DNA from: Candidatus Bacteroides intestinipullorum
GTDB taxonomy: Bacteria > Bacteroidota > Bacteroidia > Bacteroidales > Bacteroidaceae
Direction of reading: 5' to 3'
Length of the DNA: 33,006 nt
Assembly: GCA_018883785.1 (NCBI GenBank)
Contig: JAHLFO010000155.1
Coordinates: forward strand, 1-33,006
Shown here: positions 1 to 7,755 of the stretch, in pieces
Numbering within the stretch: the first letter of the stretch is position 1
Layout: each line of letters begins with the position of its first letter
Notes under the pieces: generated by a model
The model's database searches: none
What the model saw: the letters and a program-made list of their open reading frames with translations, nothing else
What the model was told of the DNA's origin: nothing
Program-made: the position numbers and the translations under genes

Positions 1-300
1 GCGCAGGCCACCTTTGCCATGCGCATCTTCGACCACGACGTGGACATCTCCTACTCCACCCGCGAGCCGGCCTCCATCCGCGACCACATGGCCACGCTGG
101 GAGTCACCACGATGAGCGCCGAGAGCAAGACCGAACCGGGCGGCTACTACACCTATCCGCAGGCATTGGAACAATTCCACGTCAGCGACGAGCGTACCGC
201 ACACGAGGTGGACGCCGCCCTGCGCCGCATGGGACGCGAACCGGTCTGGAAGGACTGGGATGCCTCGTTTGACCACCCGAAGCTGACACATACGGCATAA
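1..300 (+). CDS. thiH: 2-iminoacetate synthase ThiH, C-terminal part (5' end outside window)
   Basis: The frame is open from base 1 and ends with TAA at 298-300, so only about the last 99 residues are present. The sequence resembles the C-terminal tail of ThiH, the radical-SAM enzyme that cleaves tyrosine to dehydroglycine (2-iminoacetate) for the thiazole ring of thiamine. The stretch MSAESKTEPGGY and the ending with WKDWD are typical of the family tail. The radical-SAM CxxxCxxC motif would lie upstream and cannot be checked. A thiF-like gene and a thiE/thiD fusion follow on the same strand, which supports the call. The in-frame ATG at 19 is internal to the protein and is not the start. Confidence 0.88.
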   Translation, partial: AQATFAMRIFDHDVDISYSTREPASIRDHMATLGVTTMSAESKTEPGGYYTYPQALEQFHVSDERTAHEVDAALRRMGREPVWKDWDASFDHPKLTHTA

Positions 301-352
301 CTCTGAAATGATTATCCGTAAGATGCCAAGGGCATTCACCAGAATGGAAAGC

Positions 353-407
353 TTGGTTCCACCCGTACTGGAACCAAGTTCCATCCGTACCGGAACTAAG
401 TTCCATC
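353..407. repeat. 22-bp-period hairpin array (locus A), thiH-thiF gap
   Basis: Perfect 9-bp arms TTGGTTCCA (353-361) and TGGAACCAA (369-377) enclose the 7-nt loop CCCGTAC. A second unit has arms AGTTCCA (377-383) and CGGAACT (391-397) around TCCGTAC, with one mismatch next to the loop. A third left arm (AAGTTCCATC, 398-407) ends the array. The TTCC core recurs at 357, 379 and 401, a 22-bp period. The array starts 53 nt after the thiH stop and about 55 nt before thiF, inside a probable operon. Nothing else recognisable lies between 301 and 462. Confidence 0.85.
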
Positions 408-462
408 AGAGGATGAAACCAATGAACGAATAGCTTATGACTAATTTTCATAAAAGACAAAG

Positions 463-1161
463 ATGATGGATAACCGATACGAACGCCAGACCGCACTGCC
501 CGAAATAGGCATCGAGGGTCAAGCCCGTCTGGCACAGGCACGTGCGCTCATCATTGGCGTGGGAGGATTGGGATGCCCCATCGCCCTCTACTTGGCTGCA
601 GCAGGTATAGGAAGCCTGCGCCTGGTAGATGATGATAAAGTATCTCTTACTAACCTGCAACGGCAAGTGCTCTACACGGAGGCAGACTTAGGCCAACCCA
701 AGGCGTTGTGTGCTGCCCGGCGCTTGCGGGACTTACGTAGTGATCTCCACGTGGAAACCTGTGTGGAACGGTTTACCACGGTCAATGCCGACCGGCTGGC
801 TGAAGGATGTGACTTGGTGCTTGACGGCACCGACAATTATGACACACGTTATATAATAAATAGTACGTGCGCGCACGCGCGCATTCCTTATATATATGGT
901 GCCGTACGTGGATTCGAGGGACAAGTATCTGTCTTCCATGCCGGGAACAAACCGCGTTCGTACACAGAACTATATCCTCCCGAAGAGCGTTGGGCAAACC
1001 TCCCTGCCGACCTGCGCGTACTGGGCGTAACCCCTGCCGTGGTGGGAAGCGTACAGGCAGGCGAAGCTATCAAGCTCATTGCAGGCTTCGGCGAGCCCCT
1101 CTATGGAAGACTTTGGACAATAGATCTGCGTACCCTGCAATCCCATATACTCACGTTCTGA
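463..1161 (+). CDS. thiF: ThiF/MoeB-family adenylyltransferase (E1-like)
   Basis: ThiF activates the C-terminus of the sulfur carrier ThiS by adenylation, before sulfur is loaded for thiazole synthesis. This 232-residue protein has the family's ATP-binding loop GVGGLG (32-37), the acidic DDD (56-58), NLQRQ (64-68) and DGTDN (121-125). It lacks the two CxxC pairs that bind zinc in E. coli ThiF and MoeB; in the usual place there is SYTELYPPEERWANLP. The gene lies 162 bp after thiH and ends 6 bp before the thiE/thiD fusion, so it is probably in the thi operon. The start could be either of two consecutive ATGs (463 or 466). A role outside thiamine synthesis is less likely given the neighbours. 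Confidence 0.85.
   Translation: MMDNRYERQTALPEIGIEGQARLAQARALIIGVGGLGCPIALYLAAAGIGSLRLVDDDKVSLTNLQRQVLYTEADLGQPKALCAARRLRDLRSDLHVETCVERFTTVNADRLAEGCDLVLDGTDNYDTRYIINSTCAHARIPYIYGAVRGFEGQVSVFHAGNKPRSYTELYPPEERWANLPADLRVLGVTPAVVGSVQAGEAIKLIAGFGEPLYGRLWTIDLRTLQSHILTF
863..884. other. 22-bp alternating purine-pyrimidine tract inside thiF
   Basis: From 863 to 884 every base alternates purine and pyrimidine, with GTGCGCGCACGCGCGC at its core. Such tracts can adopt left-handed Z-DNA under negative supercoiling. It encodes residues around STCAHARI of ThiF and is flanked by AT-rich alternating runs (847-860 and 889-897). A functional role is not shown; it may be a codon accident. Confidence 0.6.
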
Positions 1162-1167
1162 ACGGAT

Positions 1168-2538
1168 ATGAAACTGATAGTCATCACACGGCCTGACTTC
1201 TTCGATGGAGAGGCCGAAGCCATCACCGCCCTGCTGGATGCGGGGTTGGAAATCTTGCATCTCCGCAAGCCTGATGCACAGGCCCCGGAGGTAGAACATC
1301 TGCTGCAAGCCTTGCCTCCCCGGTACCTGTGCCGCATCGTGCTGCACGAACACTTCGAGTTGGCAGTGAGGTATGGCCTGCGGGGCATCCATTTGAACCG
1401 GCGCCATCCCCAACCTCCCACCGGATATCAGGGGAAAATTAGTCGCTCGTGCCATTCACTTGCAGAGGTCGTGCAGGGAAAGGACACGTGCGATTATGTC
1501 TTCCTCAGCCCGGTGTTCGACAGCATCTCCAAAGCAGGATACCGTGCCGCCTTCAGCCGGGACGAGTTGCTGGATGCCGCTACACAGGGCATCATCGACG
1601 ATAAAGTCATAGCACTGGGAGGCGTGGATGCCGGTCATGTCCGTACGGTGCGGGACATGGGTTTCGGCGGTGCAGCCGTCTTGGGTGATGTGTGGCAACA
1701 TAAGGGAGAGGCATTCGTCCAGAATTTCCTCCGATTGCGTCGCGAGGCTATGGATCCTCCGGTAGTGCTCACTATTGCTGGATCCGACTGCTCGGGCGGT
1801 GCGGGTATCCAGGCAGATATCAAGACCATATCTGCCATCGGTGGCTATGCGGCATCAGTCATTACAGCCCTCACGGCGCAGAACACACGTGGGGTGCAGA
1901 CTGTACAGCCGTGCAGTACGGAAATCATCTGCCGCCAAATCACTTCGGTGCTAACCGACCTCCCCGTGCGTGCCATCAAGATTGGAATGATACCAGACCG
2001 TGATGCCTTACAGGGTATCCTCGAGGGGCTATCTGTTGTCACGTCAGTGCCCATCGTGTACGACCCCGTCATGATTTCCACCAGTGGACATCCACTGATG
2101 GAGCAGGGCTTAGTGGATGAAGTGTGCCGCAAACTTTTTCCCCGCTGCATGCTCATCACGCCCAACCTCAATGAGGTCGCCCTATTGAGCCAGCCAGTAC
2201 GGAGTTCGGAAGAAATGGAAACGGCAGCTCGTCGTCTATCAGATAAGTACGGCATAGATGTTCTCCTCAAAGGGGGACATCTCGGCGGGGAAGACATGAT
2301 GGACCTCCTGGTTAGCCGTGGAAGGTCCTACCCTTTCCACACTCCGAAAGTCCATAGCAGCAACCTGCATGGCACAGGGTGTACCCTCTCCTCGGCCATA
2401 GCCACAGAGTTAGCTTTTGGAGAAAGCATGCCCGCATCCGTCGGCTGCGCCAAAGCTTTTATCCAGCGGGCGATACTGGCTGGCAGGCAGATGAGATTCG
2501 GGCAGGGGAATGGTCCCTTGTGGCACTTTTTTCAATGA
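1168..2538 (+). CDS. thiD: Fused ThiE/TenI-like domain and HMP-phosphate kinase ThiD
   Basis: One continuous 456-residue frame carries two thiamine-pathway domains. Residues 1-190 resemble ThiE/TenI barrels: LHLRKP (30-35), RGIHLN (72-77), SCHSLAE (94-100), SPVFDSISKAGY (114-125) and ALGGV (149-153). Residues 195-456 are ThiD, which phosphorylates hydroxymethylpyrimidine and its phosphate: AGSDCSGGAGIQAD (204-217), LLKGGH (366-371) and HGTGCTLSSA (401-410), the ribokinase-fold anion hole. Met195 sits at the domain junction and could be a second start. The barrel has SK where ThiE usually has TK, so it may be a TenI-type thiazole tautomerase rather than the coupling enzyme. The ThiD half is secure. 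Confidence 0.88.
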   Translation: MKLIVITRPDFFDGEAEAITALLDAGLEILHLRKPDAQAPEVEHLLQALPPRYLCRIVLHEHFELAVRYGLRGIHLNRRHPQPPTGYQGKISRSCHSLAEVVQGKDTCDYVFLSPVFDSISKAGYRAAFSRDELLDAATQGIIDDKVIALGGVDAGHVRTVRDMGFGGAAVLGDVWQHKGEAFVQNFLRLRREAMDPPVVLTIAGSDCSGGAGIQADIKTISAIGGYAASVITALTAQNTRGVQTVQPCSTEIICRQITSVLTDLPVRAIKIGMIPDRDALQGILEGLSVVTSVPIVYDPVMISTSGHPLMEQGLVDEVCRKLFPRCMLITPNLNEVALLSQPVRSSEEMETAARRLSDKYGIDVLLKGGHLGGEDMMDLLVSRGRSYPFHTPKVHSSNLHGTGCTLSSAIATELAFGESMPASVGCAKAFIQRAILAGRQMRFGQGNGPLWHFFQ

Positions 2539-2541
2539 AAG

Positions 2542-2574
2542 TGTGTCTTTATATCACGAAAACTTGTATCTTTG
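2542..2574 (+). promoter_or_regulatory. Promoter upstream of the DUF362 gene
   Basis: The -7 element TATCTTTG (2567-2574) matches the Bacteroidota TAnnTTTG consensus exactly. The -33 element is weak (TGTG at 2542-2545, 21-bp spacer). It lies in the 65-bp gap after the thi genes, 30 bp before the next ATG, and suggests that a new transcription unit starts there. Confidence 0.6.
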
Positions 2575-2603
2575 CAACACTATTTGACTAACTAGTACAA
2601 GAC

Positions 2604-3725
2604 ATGAAAGCATCGAAAGTTTACTTTTCAGACTTGCGCACGTCGCCCAATTCCAACCTCCTCGACAAGATGGAGCGATTGTTGAAGCGTGCGGGCATCG
2701 GCAATCTGCCTCTCAAAGACAGTTTCACGGCCATCAAGATACACTTCGGCGAACCCGGTAACTTGGCCTACATCCGTCCCAATTATGCGGCACGCATGGC
2801 TCGGTTGCTTCGTTCTTTAGGTGCCAAACCATTCCTAACAGACTGCAATACACTGTATTCCGGCCGTCGGTCCAATGCTGTGGATCACTTGGAAAGTGCG
2901 ATGGAAAATGGCTTTAACCCCCTATCCGCCCAATGTCAGGTTATCATAGGAGATGGTCTAAAAGGCACAGATTACCGTGAAGTACCTATTGAGGGAGCCG
3001 AGTACTGTCCTACGCCAAAGATTGGTGCCGCTATCGTTGATGCCGATGCCATCATCAGCATGAACCACTTCAAAGGCCACGAGCAGGCTGGCTTCGGCGG
3101 AGCATTGAAAAATCTAGGTATGGGCTGCGCCAGTGTCGGCGGCAAGTTGGAACTGCATGCTTCTTCGCAACCCAAGATACAGCAGGCTAACTGCATCGGC
3201 TGCAACATCTGTGTGAAACATTGTGCCCATGATGCCATACACCTCAATGCTGAACGTAAAGCGGAAATTGATTACACCAAATGTGTCGGCTGCGGGCAGT
3301 GTGTGGCCCTCTGTCAACACGATGCGGCGGTCGTAAGCGACTGGGACACCTCCGAGCACCTCAATTATAAAATTGCCGAATATACGAAGGCCGTGCTGAA
3401 GGACAAACCGCACTTCCACATCAGCTTCGTAATGAACGTGTCTCCCGAATGCGATTGCTGGAACCACAATGATGCCGCCATTGTACCCGACTTGGGCATG
3501 TTGGCCTCGGCCGACCCTGTTGCACTGGACATGGCTTGTGCTGACTTGGTGATGAAGGCTCCCATCCTCCACACGGACAACGTGCTGAGCAGCCATCATC
3601 ACAGCGATCTTTGTGGCCAGGACAAGTTCCATTTGGTACATCCAGATACCGACTGGATGGCCGGCTTGCGCCATGCGGAAAAGATAGGCATAGGCACGAT
3701 GACGTATGAACTCATCAAGATATGA
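2604..3725 (+). CDS. DUF362 domain protein with two 4Fe-4S clusters
   Basis: This 373-residue cytoplasmic protein combines a DUF362 domain with a ferredoxin insert. The insert has two cluster motifs, CIGCNICVKHC (197-207) and CVGCGQCVALC (227-237), expected to hold two [4Fe-4S] clusters. The DUF362 parts include the GxHFGE-like KIHFGEPGN (45-53), MNHFKGHEQAGFGGALKNLG (153-172) and, near the C-terminus, a segment with DPVALDMACADL. The family is widespread in anaerobes, and its reaction is unknown to me; electron transfer is likely from the clusters. It has its own promoter and is followed after 24 bp by a membrane protein, possibly co-transcribed. Confidence 0.9.
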   Translation: MKASKVYFSDLRTSPNSNLLDKMERLLKRAGIGNLPLKDSFTAIKIHFGEPGNLAYIRPNYAARMARLLRSLGAKPFLTDCNTLYSGRRSNAVDHLESAMENGFNPLSAQCQVIIGDGLKGTDYREVPIEGAEYCPTPKIGAAIVDADAIISMNHFKGHEQAGFGGALKNLGMGCASVGGKLELHASSQPKIQQANCIGCNICVKHCAHDAIHLNAERKAEIDYTKCVGCGQCVALCQHDAAVVSDWDTSEHLNYKIAEYTKAVLKDKPHFHISFVMNVSPECDCWNHNDAAIVPDLGMLASADPVALDMACADLVMKAPILHTDNVLSSHHHSDLCGQDKFHLVHPDTDWMAGLRHAEKIGIGTMTYELIKI

Positions 3726-3749
3726 CATAATCACTAAAAACCAACGAAT

Positions 3750-4259
3750 ATGATCACCTCAACAAAACTCTATTCCTTGTCCTTCAGCGACATGAAGGCG
3801 TATCTCTTTGCCACCCTCTTTGTGGTAGGCAATATCGCGTTGCCTCAATTGTGCCACCTCGTGCCCAATGGTGGACCAACTTGGCTACCCATCTATTTCT
3901 TCACGCTGGTAGCCGCCTATAAGTTCGGATTGCGTGTGGGACTGATGACGGCTGTACTGTCGCCAGTGCTCAATCATGCCTTGTTTGGGATGCCGGCATT
4001 GGCCGTCCTGCCCGCCATTTTGATTAAGTCGTGCCTGTTGGCAGGCGTTGCTGCGTGGTTGGCCCGTCGGACGCAACGTGTGTCGTTCGGTGCCCTGATG
4101 GCAGCAGTCCTGACTTATCAAGTCGTAGGTACAGCCTGCGAGTGGGTTATCTGTAGTGACTTCATGCTGGCTGCGCAAGACTTCCGCATGGGCATCCCTG
4201 GTATGCTCCTTCAATGGATAGGCGGCTACTTCGTGCTGAAATCTCTCCATAGAATCTAA
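3750..4259 (+). CDS. Putative ECF transporter S component, multi-pass membrane protein
   Basis: This 169-residue protein is almost entirely hydrophobic, with about five or six membrane segments (for example residues 16-36, 46-66, 84-106, 111-133 and 150-166). Its size and the layout of helices fit substrate-binding S components of energy-coupling-factor vitamin transporters; the identity rests on this and on overall resemblance. No ECF ATPase or T component is nearby, which is usual for group II systems. Its closeness to thiamine genes might hint at a thiamine-related substrate, but a promoter separates them, so this is speculative. The stop codon overlaps the next gene's possible ATG by one base (TAATG). 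Confidence 0.65.
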   Translation: MITSTKLYSLSFSDMKAYLFATLFVVGNIALPQLCHLVPNGGPTWLPIYFFTLVAAYKFGLRVGLMTAVLSPVLNHALFGMPALAVLPAILIKSCLLAGVAAWLARRTQRVSFGALMAAVLTYQVVGTACEWVICSDFMLAAQDFRMGIPGMLLQWIGGYFVLKSLHRI

Positions 4260-5983
4260 TGCAAATCCACACAGAAATTATGGGAAAAGACCAGAAGATA
4301 ATTATCTACCAAGTACTCCCCCGCCTCTTTGGTAATGCGAGTAACCGCTGCCAACAGGGAGGCGACATCCACACTAACGGCTGTGGCAAGATGGCAGATT
4401 TCACTGCCAAGGCTTTGGGAGAAATACGTCATTTAGGGGCTACGCACGTGTGGTACACCGGTCTCATCGAACACGCTACACAGACTGATTACCGCCGCTA
4501 TAACATCCGGCCGGATCATCCTGCCGTAGTCAAGGGTAAGGCCGGCTCACCGTATGCTATAAAGGACTATTACGACATCGACCCTGATTTGGCCAAGGAT
4601 GTTCCGGGTCGCATGAAGGAATTCGAGAACCTCGTACAACGAACCCATCGTAACGGTTTGGGGTTTATCATGGACTTCGTGCCCAATCATGTGGCACGCG
4701 AGTATGATTCGGATGCCTGCCCTGATGGAGTGGTTCCCTTAGGGAAGAATGATCGGCCAGACCATGCCTTTGACCCGGTAAACAACTTCTACTACATCCC
4801 CGGCACCCCCCTTCAAGGCCAGTTCGACATGCAGGCCGATGCTCCTGAGGCTTATCAGGAATGCCCTGCCAAAGCTACAGGCAATGACCGCTTCGATGCC
4901 TATCCCGGCATCAACGATTGGTACGAAACGGTCAAGCTGAACTATGGCGTGGATTATGTGGGGGGACACACTTGTCACTTCTCGCCTATCCCGGACACAT
5001 GGCACAAAATGCGGGACATTCTCCTCTTCTGGGCTTCCAAGGGTATTGACGGTTTCCGTTGCGACATGGCAGAGATGGTTCCTGTGGAATTTTGGGAGTG
5101 GGCTATTCCTCAGGTGAAGTCCCGATACCCCCAACTGTTGTTCATTGCCGAGGTCTATAATCCCAGTCTCTACCGCAAATACATATACCGGGGACGTTTC
5201 GACTACCTATATGACAAGGTAGGGCTTTATGACACGCTCCGTGCTATCGTTTGCGGACGAGAGTCGGCCACAGCCATCACCTACCGTTGGCAGGAATTGG
5301 ACAATATCAAGGAGCACATGCTGAATTTTCTCGAAAACCACGATGAACAACGTATCGCATCCGATTTCTTCGCTGGTGAGCCTTGGAAAGCCATTCCCGC
5401 ACTGGTGGTCAGTGCTTGCATGGGTTCCAATCCCATGATGATCTATTTCGGACAGGAGTTTGGCGAGCGTGGCATGGATGCCGAAGGTTTCAGCGGGCAA
5501 GACGGACGCACTACCATCTTCGATTATTGGAGCGTGGACACCGTACGCCGTTGGCGTGATGGAGGCAAATTCGATGGCCGTATGTTGACCGATGACGAGA
5601 AGCGGATCCAAGCTCTTTACCGCCGCATACTGACGCTTTGTAACACGGAGGCATCCATCCGCAGAGGCAGCTTCTTCGACCTAATGTATGCCAATCGGGG
5701 CGGCTGGCGATTCAATGAGCACCGCCAATACGCCTTCCTTCGCAAGTGGGGCAAGGAGGTGTTGCTGTGCGTGGCCAATTTCGACCCGCAGAAAGTGGAT
5801 GTGGCCGTCAATGTGCCCGAACACGCTTTTGAGTGCCTGCAAATGTCCCCGATGGAACAATGCCGTGCCACGGACCTGTTGACCGACGAATCTTTTATCC
5901 TCGGTTTTGTCCCCTATCGCCCTGCCGAAGTGTCTGTCGAAGGATATAGCGCCAGGTTGTTGAAGATTGTCCTTCCTGAGTAG
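4259..5983 (+). CDS. Cytoplasmic GH13 alpha-amylase-family glycosidase
   Basis: A (beta/alpha)8-barrel GH13 enzyme of 574 residues, expected to hydrolyse alpha-glucans or malto-oligosaccharides. The four conserved regions are visible: DFVPNH (139-144), GFRCDMAE with nucleophile Asp269, FIAEVY with acid/base Glu298, and ENHDEQ with Asp362. The C-terminal 100 residues look like the usual beta-domain. There is no signal peptide, so it acts in the cytosol, unlike periplasmic SusA. The ATG at 4259 overlaps the upstream stop; the ATG at 4280 (MGKDQK) is an equally good or better start, because the family usually begins close to the IIYQVLPRLFG strand. Confidence 0.9.
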   Translation: MQIHTEIMGKDQKIIIYQVLPRLFGNASNRCQQGGDIHTNGCGKMADFTAKALGEIRHLGATHVWYTGLIEHATQTDYRRYNIRPDHPAVVKGKAGSPYAIKDYYDIDPDLAKDVPGRMKEFENLVQRTHRNGLGFIMDFVPNHVAREYDSDACPDGVVPLGKNDRPDHAFDPVNNFYYIPGTPLQGQFDMQADAPEAYQECPAKATGNDRFDAYPGINDWYETVKLNYGVDYVGGHTCHFSPIPDTWHKMRDILLFWASKGIDGFRCDMAEMVPVEFWEWAIPQVKSRYPQLLFIAEVYNPSLYRKYIYRGRFDYLYDKVGLYDTLRAIVCGRESATAITYRWQELDNIKEHMLNFLENHDEQRIASDFFAGEPWKAIPALVVSACMGSNPMMIYFGQEFGERGMDAEGFSGQDGRTTIFDYWSVDTVRRWRDGGKFDGRMLTDDEKRIQALYRRILTLCNTEASIRRGSFFDLMYANRGGWRFNEHRQYAFLRKWGKEVLLCVANFDPQKVDVAVNVPEHAFECLQMSPMEQCRATDLLTDESFILGFVPYRPAEVSVEGYSARLLKIVLPE

Positions 5984-5989
5984 AGTGCG

Positions 5990-6433
5990 ATGAGCGACAC
6001 AAGCCTCCATCTCTATGCGGCAGACACCTCCACTGTCCTTTCTCTTCCTTATGCGGACGAAGGGATACATGCCGGCTTTCCGTCCCCTGCACAGGACTAC
6101 ATGGCCGAATCCATTGACCTCAACAAAGAGTTTATCCATAATAAGGAGACTACTTTCTTTGCCCGTGTCGAAGGAAATTCCATGAGCGGAGCCGGCATTT
6201 ACGAAGGCGACTATCTAATCATTGATAAATCCCTTGATGCGCACGACGGGGATTATATTGCTGCCTACCTCGATGGAGAATTCACGTTGAAGCAATTCAA
6301 GCTTGATCCGAAAAATCGCTGTGCCTGGCTTGTTCCTTACAATCCAGATTATGCCCCCATCCAGGTGACGGAAACAGATGACTTCAGGATCTGGGGGGTC
6401 GTGACCAGCATCATTCGCCGACTCAGGAAATAA
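5990..6433 (+). CDS. umuD: UmuD-like S24 family self-cleaving protein
   Basis: UmuD is the SOS-regulated accessory subunit of DNA polymerase V; RecA filaments trigger its self-cleavage. This 147-residue protein has the expected elements: an Ala28-Gly29 cleavage site followed by FPSPAQDY, catalytic Ser64 in EGNSMSG, and catalytic Lys101 in GEFTLKQF. It lacks a DNA-binding domain, which separates it from LexA. The start lies 6 bp after the amylase stop and the gene ends 23 bp before umuC, so umuD and umuC are surely co-transcribed. No promoter can fit in the 6-bp gap, so any SOS promoter must lie inside the amylase gene or further upstream. I saw no obvious LexA-type operator. Confidence 0.92.
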   Translation: MSDTSLHLYAADTSTVLSLPYADEGIHAGFPSPAQDYMAESIDLNKEFIHNKETTFFARVEGNSMSGAGIYEGDYLIIDKSLDAHDGDYIAAYLDGEFTLKQFKLDPKNRCAWLVPYNPDYAPIQVTETDDFRIWGVVTSIIRRLRK

Positions 6434-6456
6434 GCAGCAAAGGAAGAAGACGCCCT

Positions 6457-7755
6457 ATGCAACTCTTTGGATTGGCCGACTGCAACAATTTCTACTGTTC
6501 TTGTGAGCGTGTGTTTCGTCCTGACTTGAACGGAAAACCTGTCGTGGTTCTCTCCAACAACGACGGGTGCATCATTGCCCGTTCCAACGAGGCTAAAGCA
6601 CTTGGCATCCAGATGGGAATCCCCTTTTACCAAGCTAAAGAGGCACTTCAGCAACATAATGTAGCTGTTTTCTCGTCCAACTATGTACTTTACGGCGACA
6701 TGAGTCGGCGGGTTATGGCTCTCCTCTCTCGCTACACCCCCCACTTGGATATCTATAGCATCGACGAAGCTTTTCTGGACTTCTCTGGCATGGACCACCT
6801 TCAGGACTACGGGAAAGAGATGGTTCGCTACATCACCAAAGGCACAGGTATACCTCTCTCCCTGGGCATAGCCCCCACGAAGACCCTGGCCAAGGTCGCC
6901 AACAAGTTTGCCAAAAAATACAAAGGATACGAAAACGTCTGCCTGATTGATACCGAGGAAAAGCGCGAAAAGGCGTTGCGCCTTTTTGACGTAAGCGATG
7001 TCTGGGGCATTGGCCGCCGAAGCCGGAAGAAGATGGAATACTACGGTATCCGAACAGCTTGGGACTTGACCCAAAAATCCTCTTCTTGGGTCAAGCGTGA
7101 ACTGAGCGTGACAGGACTTAGGACTTGGAAAGAGCTTCGCGGCGAGAGTTGCATCGCTATCGACGAACTCCCGCACAAGCAATCCATCTGTACCAGTCGC
7201 AGCTTTCCCGATGCGGGCCTGAATCGGCTAGAAGACATCGAGGAAGCCATCGCTAACTTTGCCGCCTCGTGCTCCAGAAAGCTCCGCGAGCAGCATATTG
7301 CCTGCAAGGCCATGACCCTCTTCGCCTATACCAGCCGATTTCGGACAAATCTTCCAGATGATTACATGTCCGGCAACATCCTCTTCCCGGTGGCTACCAA
7401 CAATCTCCAAGAGATGGTCGCCTCTTCCGTCCGCCTTTTGCGGACACTTTGGAAGCCGGCAGGCACCTACCTCTACAAGAAAGCTGGCGTCATCGTCTGG
7501 GACGTGTGCCGGGAAGACGAAATCCAAGGCAACCTTTTCGACCCCATCGACCGGGAGAAACAGCGCAAGCTGATGCTAGCCATTGATGCTATCAACCAAA
7601 AGAATGGTTACGGCACTCTCCGCACAGCCACACAAGGTTATTCCAAGACTTGGCACCTGAAGAGCGGACATCTCTCTAGGCGATATACCACGGTATTGGA
7701 CGAGGTGATAGGAATCAAGGCTACATCGCTGGATGCAATCAAGAAGCTGTTTTGA
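6457..7755 (+). CDS. umuC: DNA polymerase V catalytic subunit UmuC (Y family)
   Basis: A 432-residue Y-family polymerase for error-prone translesion synthesis, working with cleaved UmuD. The palm motifs are intact: FGLADCNNFYCSCE (4-17, with metal ligand Asp8) and SIDEAFLDF (101-109, with Asp103 and Glu104). LSNNDGCIIARSNEAK (32-47) and the GIAPTKTLAKVANKFAK fingers follow the family pattern, and the C-terminal DUF4113-like region is present, so the length is normal. The last codons and the stop (7742-7764) form the left arm of a perfect 23-bp inverted repeat whose partner lies 227 bp downstream. Confidence 0.95.
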   Translation: MQLFGLADCNNFYCSCERVFRPDLNGKPVVVLSNNDGCIIARSNEAKALGIQMGIPFYQAKEALQQHNVAVFSSNYVLYGDMSRRVMALLSRYTPHLDIYSIDEAFLDFSGMDHLQDYGKEMVRYITKGTGIPLSLGIAPTKTLAKVANKFAKKYKGYENVCLIDTEEKREKALRLFDVSDVWGIGRRSRKKMEYYGIRTAWDLTQKSSSWVKRELSVTGLRTWKELRGESCIAIDELPHKQSICTSRSFPDAGLNRLEDIEEAIANFAASCSRKLREQHIACKAMTLFAYTSRFRTNLPDDYMSGNILFPVATNNLQEMVASSVRLLRTLWKPAGTYLYKKAGVIVWDVCREDEIQGNLFDPIDREKQRKLMLAIDAINQKNGYGTLRTATQGYSKTWHLKSGHLSRRYTTVLDEVIGIKATSLDAIKKLF

